DNA of 64,000 nucleotides, taken from Streptomyces specialis. Lineage in GTDB: Bacteria; Actinomycetota; Actinomycetes; Streptomycetales; Streptomycetaceae. Position numbers and translations under genes: made by a program. Below the pieces are notes generated by a model. That model was given only the letters and a program-made list of their open reading frames with translations. It was not told the origin of the DNA and did not search any database. The stretch spans positions 186,001 to 250,000 of the forward strand of contig NZ_LN929769.1 of the NCBI RefSeq assembly GCF_001493375.1, in the 5' to 3' direction. Positions 39,933-48,558 of the stretch are shown piece after piece. Position 1 is the stretch's first letter, and every line of letters begins with the position of its first letter.

Positions 39933-41306
39933 ATGCTCATGACCATGCCTACGCAGACCCAGCCCAGGGCCCTTCCCAAGATCACGGTCATCGGCACCGG
40001 ATATCTCGGCGCCACCCACGCGGCGGCCCTGGCGGAGCTGGGTTTCGAGGTTCTGGGCCTGGACGTGCTGCCCGACAAGATCGCGTCGCTCTCCCGGGGC
40101 GAGGTCCCCTTCTACGAGCCCGGTCTGGGGGACATCCTCCGCCGCCATGTCAGCGGTCTGCCCGGCTCGTCCGGCCGGCTGTCGTTCACCACCTCCTACA
40201 CCGACGCCGCCGCGTTCGGCGACATCCACTTCATCTGCGTCAACACCCCGCAGAAGCCGGGGGAGTACGCCTGCGACATGAGCTATGTGGACGCCGCCGT
40301 CGAGTCCCTGGCCCCGCACCTCACCCGGCCCGCGCTCGTCGTCGGCAAGTCCACGGTCCCCGTCGGCAGCGCCGCCCGTCTGGCCCGCCGCGTCGCGGAG
40401 CTGGCCCCGGCCGAGGGCGCCGAGCTGGCCTGGAACCCGGAGTTCCTGCGCGAGGGCTTCGCCGTCGAGGACACGCTCCGCCCCGACCGGATCGTCGTCG
40501 GCGTGACGAGCGAGCGCGCCGAGACGCTGCTCCGCGAGGTCTACGCCAAGCCGGTCGCGGAGGGCGTCCCGTTCCTCGTCACCGACCTGCCGACCGCCGA
40601 ACTCGTCAAGACGGCGGCCAACGCGTTCCTCTCCACCAAGATCTCCTTCATCAACGCCATGGCCGAGATCTGCGAGGCGGCGGACGGCGACGTCGTGAAG
40701 CTCGCCGAGGCGCTCGGCCACGACGACCGGATCGGGAAGAAGTTCCTCCGCGCGGGCATCGGGTTCGGCGGCGGCTGCCTGCCCAAGGACATCCGGGCGT
40801 TCATGGCCCGCGCGGGCGAACTCGGCGCGTCCGAGGCCCTGTCGTTCCTCCGCGAGATCGACTCCATCAACATGCGCCGGCGCGCCAGCATGGTGGAGCT
40901 GACGAGGGAAACGCTCGACGGCTCGCTGCTCGGCAAGCGCGTCGCCGTCCTGGGCGCGGCCTTCAAACCGGACAGCGACGACGTCCGCGACTCCCCGGCC
41001 CTCAACATCGCGGGCCAGCTCCACCTCCAGGGAGCCGAGGTGACCGTCTACGACCCCAAGGCGATGGAGAACGCCAAGCGGCTCTTCCCCACCCTCCGCT
41101 ACGCGGCGACGGCGACGGAGGCGGCGACCGGCGCGCACGCGGTCCTGCACCTCACGGAGTGGCGCGAGTTCCGCGAACTCGACCCGGCCGCCCTGGCCGA
41201 GGTGGTGTCCACGCGCCACGTCCTCGACGGACGCAACACGCTGGACCCGGCGCTGTGGCGCAAGGCGAACTGGACCTACCGCGCCCTGGGCCGCCCCACG
41301 GCGTAA
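39933..41306 (+). CDS. UDP-glucose/GDP-mannose 6-dehydrogenase family
   Basis: An NAD-dependent two-step oxidase that turns a UDP-sugar into the uronic acid for surface polysaccharides. The 457 residues have ITVIGTGYLGATHAAALAE (NAD), FICVNTPQK, the catalytic Lys/Asn region WNPEFLREGFAVEDTLRPDR and ELVKTAANAFLSTKISFIN. Catalytic Cys is in GFGGGCLPKDIRAF, and VLGAAFKPDSDDVRDSPAL follows. The start could be ATG 39933, 39939 or 39945. No clear ribosome-binding site is seen, so it may be leaderless. Confidence 0.92.
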   Translation: MLMTMPTQTQPRALPKITVIGTGYLGATHAAALAELGFEVLGLDVLPDKIASLSRGEVPFYEPGLGDILRRHVSGLPGSSGRLSFTTSYTDAAAFGDIHFICVNTPQKPGEYACDMSYVDAAVESLAPHLTRPALVVGKSTVPVGSAARLARRVAELAPAEGAELAWNPEFLREGFAVEDTLRPDRIVVGVTSERAETLLREVYAKPVAEGVPFLVTDLPTAELVKTAANAFLSTKISFINAMAEICEAADGDVVKLAEALGHDDRIGKKFLRAGIGFGGGCLPKDIRAFMARAGELGASEALSFLREIDSINMRRRASMVELTRETLDGSLLGKRVAVLGAAFKPDSDDVRDSPALNIAGQLHLQGAEVTVYDPKAMENAKRLFPTLRYAATATEAATGAHAVLHLTEWREFRELDPAALAEVVSTRHVLDGRNTLDPALWRKANWTYRALGRPTA

Positions 41307-41346
41307 TCCGCGTGACCACCGGGCCGCCGCGCCGGACAATCGGCGC

Positions 41347-42015
41347 ATGCTGACCGACCACTGGCCTCTCGCCGGGCTGCGCCTCACCACGCCGCGCCTG
41401 GAACTGCGGCTGCCGGCGGACGAGGAACTCGCCGAGCTGGCCGATCTCGCGGTGGCCGGAGTGCACCCGCCGGAGGAGATGCCGTTCCTCGTCCCGTGGA
41501 CGGACCTTCCCCCGGCCGAACGCGCCCGCTCCGTCCTCCAGTACCACTGGCGCTGCCGGGCCGCGTGGACACCGGCCGACTGGTCGTTGCCGCTGGTCGT
41601 CCTGATGGACGGCCGGGTCGTCGGCACGCAGGCCGTCAACGCCCGGGACTTCGCCGTCGTCCGGCAGACGGGCAGCGGCTCGTGGCTGGGCGCCCGGTAT
41701 CAACGGCAGGGCATCGGCACGGAGATGCGCGCGGCGATCCTGCACCTGGCGTTCGAAGGGCTGGGCGCCGAGGAGGCGGTCTCCTCGGCGTTCGCGCACA
41801 ACACCGCGTCCCTGACGGTCTCGAAGAAGCTCGGCTACGAACACGACGGCATCGCCCACCACGCGGTCCGCGACCGCCGTGTGACGGACCACCGCCTCCG
41901 CGTGACACGGGCCCGCTGGGCGGCGCACCGCACCGTCCCCGTCTCCCTCACCGGCCTGGAACCCTGCCTCCCCCTCTTCGGCGCGGTCACTCCAACTCCG
42001 CGTGCAGCACGGTGA
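41347..42015 (+). CDS. GNAT-family N-acetyltransferase
   Basis: A 222-residue acetyltransferase of the RimJ/RimL type. It begins with LTTPRLELRLPADEEL. The acetyl-CoA loop is WLGARYQRQGIGTEMRAAIL, and AFAHNTASLTVSKKLGYEHDG ends the domain. The acceptor substrate is unknown. Its 3' end overlaps the end of the convergent secreted-protein gene by 29 bases. Confidence 0.88.
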   Translation: MLTDHWPLAGLRLTTPRLELRLPADEELAELADLAVAGVHPPEEMPFLVPWTDLPPAERARSVLQYHWRCRAAWTPADWSLPLVVLMDGRVVGTQAVNARDFAVVRQTGSGSWLGARYQRQGIGTEMRAAILHLAFEGLGAEEAVSSAFAHNTASLTVSKKLGYEHDGIAHHAVRDRRVTDHRLRVTRARWAAHRTVPVSLTGLEPCLPLFGAVTPTPRAAR

Positions 42016-42122
42016 ACCCGCCGCGCACGACGGGTGCGAACGGGGCCGGGGCCAGGCAGGCGCCGACCCCGGCCGGCGCCCCGCCGACCGGCAGGCCGCC
42101 CACGGCCCACGACAGCCCGACC
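41987..42122 (-). CDS. Secreted protein, C-terminal part (broken by adapter)
   Basis: This is the last part of the protein whose N-terminus lies at 42171-42548. The frame reads RVGLSWAVGGLPVGGA, then CLAPAPFAPVVRGGFTVLHAELE before the stop. The tail resembles small secreted actinobacterial proteins sometimes called repetin. The adapter in front produces the artefact MCISDRDR. Confidence 0.65.
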
Positions 42123-42170
42123 CGGTCCCGGTCGCTTATACACATCTGACGCACCCCAGCCAGAGCAAAG
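42123..42170. other. Nextera adapter in the secreted-protein gene
   Basis: The plus strand contains TTATACACATCTGACGC exactly at 42130-42146, preceded by a damaged CTGTCTC. On the minus strand it reads GCGTCAGATGTGTATAAG and translates to DVYKR. The adapter continues in degraded form for about 20 bases. Boundaries are approximate. Confidence 0.9.
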
Positions 42171-42548
42171 GCGGGGACCGCCGGGTCCACGCGTGACGGC
42201 GGTCAGCGTCGCGGTCCGGGGCCCGGTGACGAGACAGTCCACGTCCGCCCGCGCGGACGCGGTGGTGCCGTCGTCGGCGTCGTAGTGGAAGGTCGCCACC
42301 GTCCCCACCGCGTCCGTCGGCAGCCCGTCCGGGGACCCCGGCACCGGCCTGCTGTACGGCACCCCCCGCGCGTCGAGGGTGAACGCCCGCACGTCGTCGT
42401 CGAGTGCGAAGGGCAACCGGAACGCCCCACTGCCCGCCACCCTCGCCGTCTCCGCCGCGCCGTTCCCGCCTCGTCCCGAGGCCGCGTCCCCGGCCGTCAC
42501 CCCGAGGGTCGCGGCCAGGACCCCGGCCACCCCCGCCACCCTGCGCAT
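42171..42548 (-). CDS. Secreted protein, N-terminal part
   Basis: ATG 42548 gives a signal peptide (MRRVAGVAGVLAATLGVTAGDA), then a beta-rich domain: FRLPFALDDDVRAFTLDARG, AVGTVATFHYDADDG, ADVDCLVTGPRTATLTAVT. The Cys in this part may pair with the Cys in the C-terminal piece. The function is not known. The match to repetin-like secreted proteins is from memory of their pattern and is tentative. A few codons at the low end belong to the adapter junction. Confidence 0.7.
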
Positions 42549-42673
42549 CGCCGCACGCGCCACGACCCACCTCCCGCATCACACCGGCCACGACCCATGG
42601 TGCAGGGCCGACCGCGCAGCGTGAAGAAGGCCGCGGGCGAGCGGGGTCACGGACCGGGGACGGCCGGCGCCGG

Positions 42674-43069
42674 TCAGCGGCTCCGCGACAGGCTCTCCAG
42701 CACCCGGTCCCGCAACAGCTCGTACTCCGCCCGCAGGCGCACGATCTCCACCGGACGGGGGACGACGACCGGCCCGACGACGACCTCGCCCGGCTCGAAC
42801 TGCTCCCGCGTCAGGTCTATCTCGACGCCCAGGCCCAGACGGTTCCACCAGTGGTAGTCCGTCCGCTCGCCGCCGGCACGCACCTCGCCACGGACCAGCT
42901 CGCCGCCCAGCAGGTCGTTCAGCACCAACGCGGTCGCTCCGCACTGGTCCCGGGCGGGATTCTCCGGCCGCCAGCGCGGCCGGTACTCCGGCGTACACGT
43001 GTCCGCGCCCCAACTGGCGCGCACCGCGTCCTCGATGTCACTGAGCACCCATGTCGTCACGCCCCTCAT
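42674..43069 (-). CDS. YunG-like conserved hypothetical protein
   Basis: A 131-residue soluble protein with CGATALVLNDLLGGELVRGEV and DYHWWNRLGLGVEIDLTREQF. This Cys...His-Trp-Trp-Asn...Asp pattern is shared with YunG-type proteins and recalls a papain-like fold. The Cys/His/Asp triad is inference. The function is unknown. Confidence 0.72.
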   Translation of the reverse strand: MRGVTTWVLSDIEDAVRASWGADTCTPEYRPRWRPENPARDQCGATALVLNDLLGGELVRGEVRAGGERTDYHWWNRLGLGVEIDLTREQFEPGEVVVGPVVVPRPVEIVRLRAEYELLRDRVLESLSRSR

Positions 43070-43152
43070 CCTGGCAGCCGCCACTGACAATCCGCCGGTG
43101 ACGCCGCACGCGGGCACCGGGCTTCGGGTCCCGGGGGCGGGCGCGTCCGGCG

Positions 43153-44049
43153 TCACGGGGTGGCGGGGCCCGTCACCACCACCGTCACCCGTGTTCCGCG
43201 CGGGAACGTCCCGGCCGCCGCCAGGTCGTGGACGCAGTGGAGGGCCTTGGCGACGTAGTGGCGTTCCACCGCGAGACCGTGGCGGGCCTCGAACTCCGCC
43301 GTGAACGCCGCCAGTCCGGGGGAGACCCGGGCGTAGCCGCCCGCGTGGTGCGTGTGGTGGATCCGCCAGTTGGGGAACGTCCGCCGCCAGCCGTCCTCGT
43401 GGAGGCGGGTGACCTCCGACTCCAGGTAGCCGGAAGCGCCCTTGAGGGCCGCGACGCCCAACGCCCGGGCGCCCGGGGGGAGTCCGGCGGCGATGCCGGC
43501 CAGCGTGCCGCCGGTGCCCACCGCGCAGCAGACGATGTCGCGCGGGCCGAGGCCGGGGAGTTCGGCGGGGAGTCCGGCCGCGCCCCGGGCGGCCAGGACG
43601 TTGGAGCCGCCCTCGGGGAGGATGTGGCACGGGCCCCAGGCCCGCCGCAGGCGCCCGCGCGTCTCCGGCGCGGCGAGGGTGGCGAGCGTCGCGCGGTAGG
43701 TCCTGCGGTCCAGGAACGACAGGCGCATCCCGTCCGCCTCCGCCGCCGCCAGCGACCAGTTGCGGGGCGCGTCGGCCAGTTCGTCGCCCCGGATCAGGCC
43801 GACGCTCTCCAGGCCGTGATCCGCCGCTGCCGCCGCCACCGCGCGTATGTGGTTCGAGTAGGCGCCGCCGAAGGTCAGCAGGCGGGTGTGCCCGGCGGCG
43901 ACGGCCGCCCGCAGGTTGGGCAGCAGCTTGCGGTACTTATTGCCGGGAACGCGCGGGTCGAGCAGGTCGTCGCGCTTCAGGCGCAGTTCGACACCGGCCC
44001 GGGACAGGGCCGGGTCCGTCAGCGTGACCAGCGGGGACGGCGGCGGCAT
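43153..44049 (-). CDS. D-cysteine desulfhydrase / ACC deaminase-family PLP enzyme
   Basis: A fold-type II PLP enzyme of 298 residues. PLP lysine K38 is in VPGNKYRKL, then LTFGGAYSNHIRAVAA, and VGTGGTLAGIAAGL binds the phosphate. Family members release pyruvate and ammonia (plus sulfide) from D-cysteine or open the ring of ACC. The substrate cannot be told here. The start ATG 44049 has GGGAG upstream. GTG 44058 would overlap the upstream gene by four bases. It is likely co-transcribed with the CGNR regulator. Confidence 0.87.
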   Translation of the reverse strand: MPPPSPLVTLTDPALSRAGVELRLKRDDLLDPRVPGNKYRKLLPNLRAAVAAGHTRLLTFGGAYSNHIRAVAAAAADHGLESVGLIRGDELADAPRNWSLAAAEADGMRLSFLDRRTYRATLATLAAPETRGRLRRAWGPCHILPEGGSNVLAARGAAGLPAELPGLGPRDIVCCAVGTGGTLAGIAAGLPPGARALGVAALKGASGYLESEVTRLHEDGWRRTFPNWRIHHTHHAGGYARVSPGLAAFTAEFEARHGLAVERHYVAKALHCVHDLAAAGTFPRGTRVTVVVTGPATP

Positions 44050-44054
44050 CGCGT

Positions 44055-44576
44055 TCACTCCCCGCGCCGCTTCGCCCGGTACGACCGCATCTTCGCCCGC
44101 GCCCCGCACACCTGCATCGAGCACCAGCGCCTGCGGCCCGCCGGGCTGTGGTCGTAGTACGCCCAGCGACACGTCTCGTCCTCGCACGCCTTCAGCCGCG
44201 CCCACGCCCCGTCCGTCTCGGCCGCGGCGATCGACGCCGCGACGCGGGCGGTGAACGCGGCGGTGGGGGAGAGGCCGGGCGCCGGGGCCAGTGTGGCCCG
44301 CCCGGCCGCGTCCACCGTCAGGGTCAGCGGGGCCGCCGCCAGCAGGCCGGTCAGCTCGGCGGCCCGCTCCGGGCGCATGTCCGGGCCGGTGTGGGCGACG
44401 CACGCCTCGCGCAGGGCCTCGCGCAGCGTCGCCAGACCGGGGAGCGGCAGGCCGTGCCGCTCCGCGAAGCCGGCGAGTGTGTCGGGGCCGGACGGCAGGG
44501 TGAGGGTGTTGATCAGCTCCTCGATCAGGACCAGCCCGCCGGGCGTCCGTCTGTCTGCCGCGCTCACGGTTGCCAC
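44055..44576 (-). CDS. ABATE domain / CGNR zinc-finger regulator
   Basis: A 173-residue stress-linked regulator type. The N-terminal ABATE (DUF1470) domain starts at LIEELINTLTL and the C-terminal zinc finger is CEDETCRWAYYDHSPAGRRRWCSMQVCGAR. Most members carry C-G-N-R at this last knuckle, while here it reads C-G-A-R. It lies divergently from a VOC gene, with a palindrome between them, which suggests autoregulation and control of the neighbour. Confidence 0.9.
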   Translation of the reverse strand: MATVSAADRRTPGGLVLIEELINTLTLPSGPDTLAGFAERHGLPLPGLATLREALREACVAHTGPDMRPERAAELTGLLAAAPLTLTVDAAGRATLAPAPGLSPTAAFTARVAASIAAAETDGAWARLKACEDETCRWAYYDHSPAGRRRWCSMQVCGARAKMRSYRAKRRGE

Positions 44577-44600
44577 GTTACTGGTACTGCGCCATCATGA

Positions 44601-44615
44601 GGTAACCGAGTTACC
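44601..44615. promoter_or_regulatory. Operator-like palindrome GGTAACCGAGTTACC
   Basis: Perfect 6-base arms GGTAAC and GTTACC around CGA sit in the 84-base divergent promoter of the CGNR regulator and the VOC gene. GTAAC/GTTAC half-sites recur nearby (ACGTTAC near 44574, GGTAAC at 44634). It is a candidate binding site for the CGNR regulator. Confidence 0.45.
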
Positions 44616-44660
44616 GGTAGACGAGGGATGCGGGTAACGACACACGGAGGGAGAAGCGGC

Positions 44661-45053
44661 ATGGCTGTCGCCACGATGGGGGTAACCGTTCTCGACTGTC
44701 CCAATCCCCGGGAGCTGGCCGAGTTCTACGCGGCCGTCCTCGACTGGAAGATCGAGGCCGGGGACGAGAGCGCCGGCGAGGACGGGGACGAGTGGGTGGA
44801 CCTCGTCGGGCCGGACGGGCAGAAGCTGGCCTTCCAGCGGTCGGAGGGGTACCAGCCGCCGATCTGGCCGAGCACCGACAAGCCGCAGCAGTTCCACCTC
44901 GACCTCTCCGTGCCGAAGGAGCGCCTCGACGCCGCCGAGCGGGAGGTGCTCCGCCTGGGCGCGACGCTCCTGGAGGGCGACCACGACGGCAAGCGGAACT
45001 GGCGGGTCTACGCGGACCCGGTCGGGCACCCGTTCTGCCTCTGCGCCTGCTGA
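44661..45053 (+). CDS. VOC-family (glyoxalase-like) protein
   Basis: A 130-residue protein with two VOC modules: VTVLDCPNPRELAEFYAAVLDW, then FHLDLSVPKERLDAAEREVLRLGA and RVYADPVGHPFCLC. ATG 44661 has GGAGGGAGAAG upstream. The last 30 coding bases are repeated imperfectly after the stop (45061-45090). Confidence 0.87.
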   Translation: MAVATMGVTVLDCPNPRELAEFYAAVLDWKIEAGDESAGEDGDEWVDLVGPDGQKLAFQRSEGYQPPIWPSTDKPQQFHLDLSVPKERLDAAEREVLRLGATLLEGDHDGKRNWRVYADPVGHPFCLCAC

Positions 45054-45090
45054 GCACGAGGCCGGGCACCCGTTCCGCCTCCGCGCCCGC
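45021..45090 (+). repeat. Imperfect 30-bp direct repeat across a stop codon
   Basis: Bases 45021-45050 (the C-terminal codons of the VOC gene) and 45061-45090 match at 26 of 30 positions. All four differences are T in the first copy and C in the second. Copies are 40 bases apart. It looks like a short tandem duplication. Confidence 0.8.
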
Positions 45091-45098
45091 CGGGAACG

Positions 45099-45135
45099 GC
45101 GGTGGGGCTCCGCGTCGCGCGCGAAGCCCCACCGC
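45099..45135. terminator. Bidirectional terminator
   Basis: An 11-bp perfect stem (GCGGTGGGGCT with its complement) and a 15-base loop lie between the convergent VOC and LCP genes. Confidence 0.75.
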
Positions 45136-45150
45136 ACCCGCCGCCGCCGG

Positions 45151-46458
45151 TCACTCCTGGCCGACGGTCACCTCTTCGTCGTTGATGAGCTGCTCCATCA
45201 GCAGATCCACCTGCGCCTCGTCCCACAGCACCGCGGAGCCCTTGTCCGTCGCGAAGCCGGGGTCGGCGACCGGGATGTTCATCCGGGTCGCGCCGCGCAT
45301 CGCCCAGAACATCGCGCGCAGGTCCCACAGGCTCATGTCCTCGTCCACGATCAGCGCGTCCAGGCTGGCGCTCATCGTCGGGTACAGCGTGAAGGGGTTC
45401 AGCAGCGTCCCCGGCGACGCCGCCTGGTCGGCCAGCGTGCCCAGGAACTCCTGCTGGTTCTGCGTCCGGCCCAGGTCGCCCTCCGCCTCCTGGTACCGCT
45501 GCCGGTTGAACGCCAGCGACTCCGCGCCGTCGAGGGTCTGGCAGCCGGCCTCGAAGTCCGCGCCCGAGTTCTCGTCCTGGACCGGCTCGTCGAAGCACAT
45601 CTCGACGCCGCCCAGCGCGTCCACGACGTTCGCGAAGCCGCCGAAGCCGATCTCGGCGTAGTGGTCGATGCGCAACCCGGTGTTGTACTCCACCGTCCGC
45701 ACCAGCAGTTCGGGACCCTCCGACGAGTAGGCCGCGTTGATCTTGTTCTGCGACTCCGGGATGCGGTTCCCCGTGACCGAGCCGGTGAACGCCGGGATCG
45801 TCACCCACGAGTCGCGCGGCAGGCTGACCATCGTGTTCCCGTTCGCGCCGACGTGCAGGATCATGATCGTGTCGGTCCGCTGGCCCTCGGTGCTGCCGGT
45901 GTGCATCTCCTGCTGCTCCTCCTCGCTCAGCCCCTCGCGGCTGTCGGAGCCGACGATCAGGAAGTTGGTGCCCTCGCCGCCCTCGGGGCGGTCCTCGATC
46001 GACGCCAGGTCCACCTCGCGGCGCAGTTTTCCGTCGGCCCAGATGTACGTGCCGACCGCGGTTATCAGCAGCACCAGGACCAGCCCGAGCGCCGAGTAGC
46101 CGATGCGGCGGCGCCAGTTCCGCGGCCCGGCGGGGCCGCGCGGCCCGCGCGGACGGCGCGCGCCGGTGTCGCCCGCGTACGGTCCCTGCGGCGGGACCGA
46201 GGGCCCGTGCGGGGGGCGGCCGGCGCCCCGGTAGACCTGGCCCTCGTTGTAGCCCGAGTCGTAACCCGGCGCCGCCGCGTACCCGGGGTCCTCGGGGCGT
46301 CGCGGCTCGGGGGCGCGCTGTCGCGGTGGCCGCTGGACATGCGGCATGACCCGGGCGTTCTCCGGACGCGGGCTGCCGGCAGCCCCTCGGCCGTAACGCT
46401 CCCGGTCCCGGTTCCGGTTCTGCTCGTCGTCGCTCCGCCCGGCGGGCCAGTCGCTCAT
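45151..46458 (-). CDS. LytR-CpsA-Psr (LCP) family protein A
   Basis: LCP enzymes attach teichoic acids or other polymers to peptidoglycan on the outer face of the membrane. The 435 residues have a long Pro/Arg-rich cytoplasmic N-terminus and one TM (SALGLVLVLLITAVGTYIWA). The LCP core has the key arginines and aspartates: FLIVGSDSREGLS, RTDTIMILHVG, VSLPRDSWVTIP and NKINAAYS. DHYAEIGFGGFANVVDALGGVEMC follows, then FNRQRYQEAEGDLGRTQNQQ. It has no C-terminal LytR_C domain. It is convergent with the VOC gene. Confidence 0.93.
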   Translation of the reverse strand: MSDWPAGRSDDEQNRNRDRERYGRGAAGSPRPENARVMPHVQRPPRQRAPEPRRPEDPGYAAAPGYDSGYNEGQVYRGAGRPPHGPSVPPQGPYAGDTGARRPRGPRGPAGPRNWRRRIGYSALGLVLVLLITAVGTYIWADGKLRREVDLASIEDRPEGGEGTNFLIVGSDSREGLSEEEQQEMHTGSTEGQRTDTIMILHVGANGNTMVSLPRDSWVTIPAFTGSVTGNRIPESQNKINAAYSSEGPELLVRTVEYNTGLRIDHYAEIGFGGFANVVDALGGVEMCFDEPVQDENSGADFEAGCQTLDGAESLAFNRQRYQEAEGDLGRTQNQQEFLGTLADQAASPGTLLNPFTLYPTMSASLDALIVDEDMSLWDLRAMFWAMRGATRMNIPVADPGFATDKGSAVLWDEAQVDLLMEQLINDEEVTVGQE

Positions 46459-46576
46459 GACAGTCAAGTGTGCCCGGGCCCGGCGGACGGCAGCAGCCGG
46501 TGGTCATGAATGTGTCAGAGCTGATGCAATCCCCCGGCACCGCGCGGGGCGCGCGCCCCGGCTTAGGCTGGCGCGC

Positions 46577-47095
46577 ATGAACGACCTCCCCGGCAAGCCC
46601 ACCGCCGCGTCCCGCACCACGCTCTCGCACATCATGACCCAGGCCGACGTGAACCTCCTGGGCACCGTCCACGGCGGCGTGATCATGAAGCTGGTGGACG
46701 ACGCGGCCGGGGCCGTCGCCGGACGGCACTCGGGCGGGCCCGCGGTGACGGCGTCGATGGACGAGATGGTGTTCCTGGTGCCGGTGCGGGTGGGCGATCT
46801 GGTGCACGTCCACGCGCAGGTGAACTGGACCGGCCGCACCTCCATGGAGATCGGCGTCCGGGTGATGGCCGAGCGGTGGAACGAGTCGACCCCCGCCGGC
46901 CAGGTCGGCAGCGCCTACCTGGTCTTCGCCGCCGTCGACGAGAACGGCAGGCCCCGCGCGGTGCCGCCCGTCATCCCGGACAACGACCGCGACCGCCGCC
47001 GTTTCGAAGAGGCGCAGATCCGCCGCACGCACCGCCTGGCCCGGCGGCGGGAGATCAAGGAACTGCGCGAGCGGAACGGCGTCCCGCCCGCCTGA
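46577..47095 (+). CDS. Acyl-CoA thioesterase, YciA/hotdog fold
   Basis: A 172-residue hotdog-fold thioesterase. Diagnostic parts are SHIMTQADVNLLGTVHGGVIMKLVDDAAGAVA (active-site Asn/His/Asp) and MDEMVFLVPVRVGDLVHVHAQVNWTG. The Arg-rich C-terminus is common in the ACOT/YciA group. The start is ATG 46577. No ribosome-binding site is obvious. Confidence 0.92.
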   Translation: MNDLPGKPTAASRTTLSHIMTQADVNLLGTVHGGVIMKLVDDAAGAVAGRHSGGPAVTASMDEMVFLVPVRVGDLVHVHAQVNWTGRTSMEIGVRVMAERWNESTPAGQVGSAYLVFAAVDENGRPRAVPPVIPDNDRDRRRFEEAQIRRTHRLARRREIKELRERNGVPPA

Positions 47096-47125
47096 CCCCG
47101 CGCCCGGCACGACGCCGGACACCCG

Positions 47126-47521
47126 TCACCGCGCCGCGCGCCACTCCGCGACGATCTTCTCCACGTCGTACGGCACCAGGTTCAGCGGCGGCCCGGACAT
47201 CGGGCGCCGCAGCGCCGCGTCGATCTTCTCGTTGATCTCCGCCACGATCCGCCGCACCTCCGCCTCGTCGCGCGCGCCGGCCGCCGCCGTCAGGGCGTCC
47301 TCCGCCTCCTTGCGCAGCGCCAGCGTCGGCGGCAGGAACGACAGCCCCTCCTCGGCCATCTTCCGCCGGACCCACCACAGGTCGTCGTGCGGCCGGTCCA
47401 GGTGCGGCAACGGCCGCCCGGCCCCCGGCAGATCGGCGAAGGCGCCCCGTTCCTCCGCCTCGCGGATCTGCCTGTCGACCCACGACTCGAAGGGAACACC
47501 GGGCGGTTTGCGTTCGGTCAT
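47126..47521 (-). CDS. DUF1992 (DnaJC28-like) protein
   Basis: A 131-residue cytoplasmic protein. DUF1992 shows as FESWVDRQIREAEERGAFADLPGAGRPL, then WWVRRKMAEEGLSFLPPTLALR and VDEINEKI-like VAEINEKIDAALRRP. Its role is unknown. The eukaryotic relative DNAJC28 carries the same domain without a proven function. The start is ATG 47521. Confidence 0.92.
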   Translation of the reverse strand: MTERKPPGVPFESWVDRQIREAEERGAFADLPGAGRPLPHLDRPHDDLWWVRRKMAEEGLSFLPPTLALRKEAEDALTAAAGARDEAEVRRIVAEINEKIDAALRRPMSGPPLNLVPYDVEKIVAEWRAAR

Positions 47522-47592
47522 CGTCGTCTCCGGGACAGGCGTGGGGGCGATGCTCCGTACCCCGTCCACGGTACGGCCCCCGTGCCGCCCGT

Positions 47593-48519
47593 CTACAGGC
47601 GGGCGATCCTCGCGTGCCGCTGACGCGGCGCGCGCCGTGCCGGGACGACACCGGTCAGCAGGATCAGCCGCGCCGCCCGGTACCGCTGTCCCGCGTACGG
47701 CTCCAGCAGCTCCAGCATCCGCGCGTCGTCCGCGTCCCGCTCGCCGCCGAGCGCGTGGCCGATGATCCCCGGCAGGTGCAGGTCCCCGACCGTGATCGCG
47801 TCCGGAGCGCCGAGTACCCGCTGCAACGTCTCGGCCGCCGTCCAGGGGCCGATGCCGGGCACGGCCAGCAACCGGGCCGTGGCGTCGGGAAGCGCCATGC
47901 CCGCCGCCTCCTCCATCCGCCGGGCGAGCCGCGCCGCCCGCAGCACCGCCGACGACCGTTTGGCGTCCACGCCCGCCCGGTGCCAGTCCCACGACGGCAC
48001 CAGCGCGATGACGCGCGGCTCGGGCATCACCCACATCCCCAGCTCCGCGCCGGGGCCGGGCGCCGGCTCGCCGTACCACCGCAGCAGCAGCCGCCACGCC
48101 CGGTACGCCTCCTCCGTCGTCACCCGCTGTTCGAGGATCGACGGGATCAGCGACTCCAGCACCAGCCCGGTCCGGATCAGCCGCAGCCCGCCGTGCCGGC
48201 GCATGGCCCGCGCCACCAGCCCGTGGCGCGGGACGAACGCCTCCGGCTGGTCGTCCGCGCCGAGCAGCGCGGGCAGCCGGTCCAGCGCCCAGTCGGCGCC
48301 CGGCCCCCAGGCCGTCGCGTCGACCGTCCCCGTCGCGCCGCGCGCGATCCGCAGCGTCGCCGCGCCCTCGGGGGTGCGCGTGGCACGCCAGAGCGCGCCG
48401 TCGGGCGCGGTGCGGAACGCCGGGTCGTACGGCCCGCGCCGCAGCACGAGCAGGCTGCGGCGCAGGTCGTACGGTTCGGGCGGGGCCCAGCTTCGTTCCG
48501 GCGCGCTTCGTTCCGGCAT
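47593..48519 (-). CDS. DNA-3-methyladenine glycosylase, AlkA-like
   Basis: A base-excision repair glycosylase of 308 residues in the HhH-GPD superfamily. The N-terminal AlkA-like domain leads to SILEQRVTTEEAYRAWRLLL. The helix-hairpin-helix LLAVPGIGPWTAAETLQRVLG is followed by the catalytic Asp in DAITVGDLHLPGII. It cannot be said which alkylated bases it removes. Confidence 0.9.
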   Translation of the reverse strand: MPERSAPERSWAPPEPYDLRRSLLVLRRGPYDPAFRTAPDGALWRATRTPEGAATLRIARGATGTVDATAWGPGADWALDRLPALLGADDQPEAFVPRHGLVARAMRRHGGLRLIRTGLVLESLIPSILEQRVTTEEAYRAWRLLLRWYGEPAPGPGAELGMWVMPEPRVIALVPSWDWHRAGVDAKRSSAVLRAARLARRMEEAAGMALPDATARLLAVPGIGPWTAAETLQRVLGAPDAITVGDLHLPGIIGHALGGERDADDARMLELLEPYAGQRYRAARLILLTGVVPARRAPRQRHARIARL

Positions 48520-48558
48520 GGTGCAGCAATCTACCCACTGGCCCGTGCCGGACGGGCG

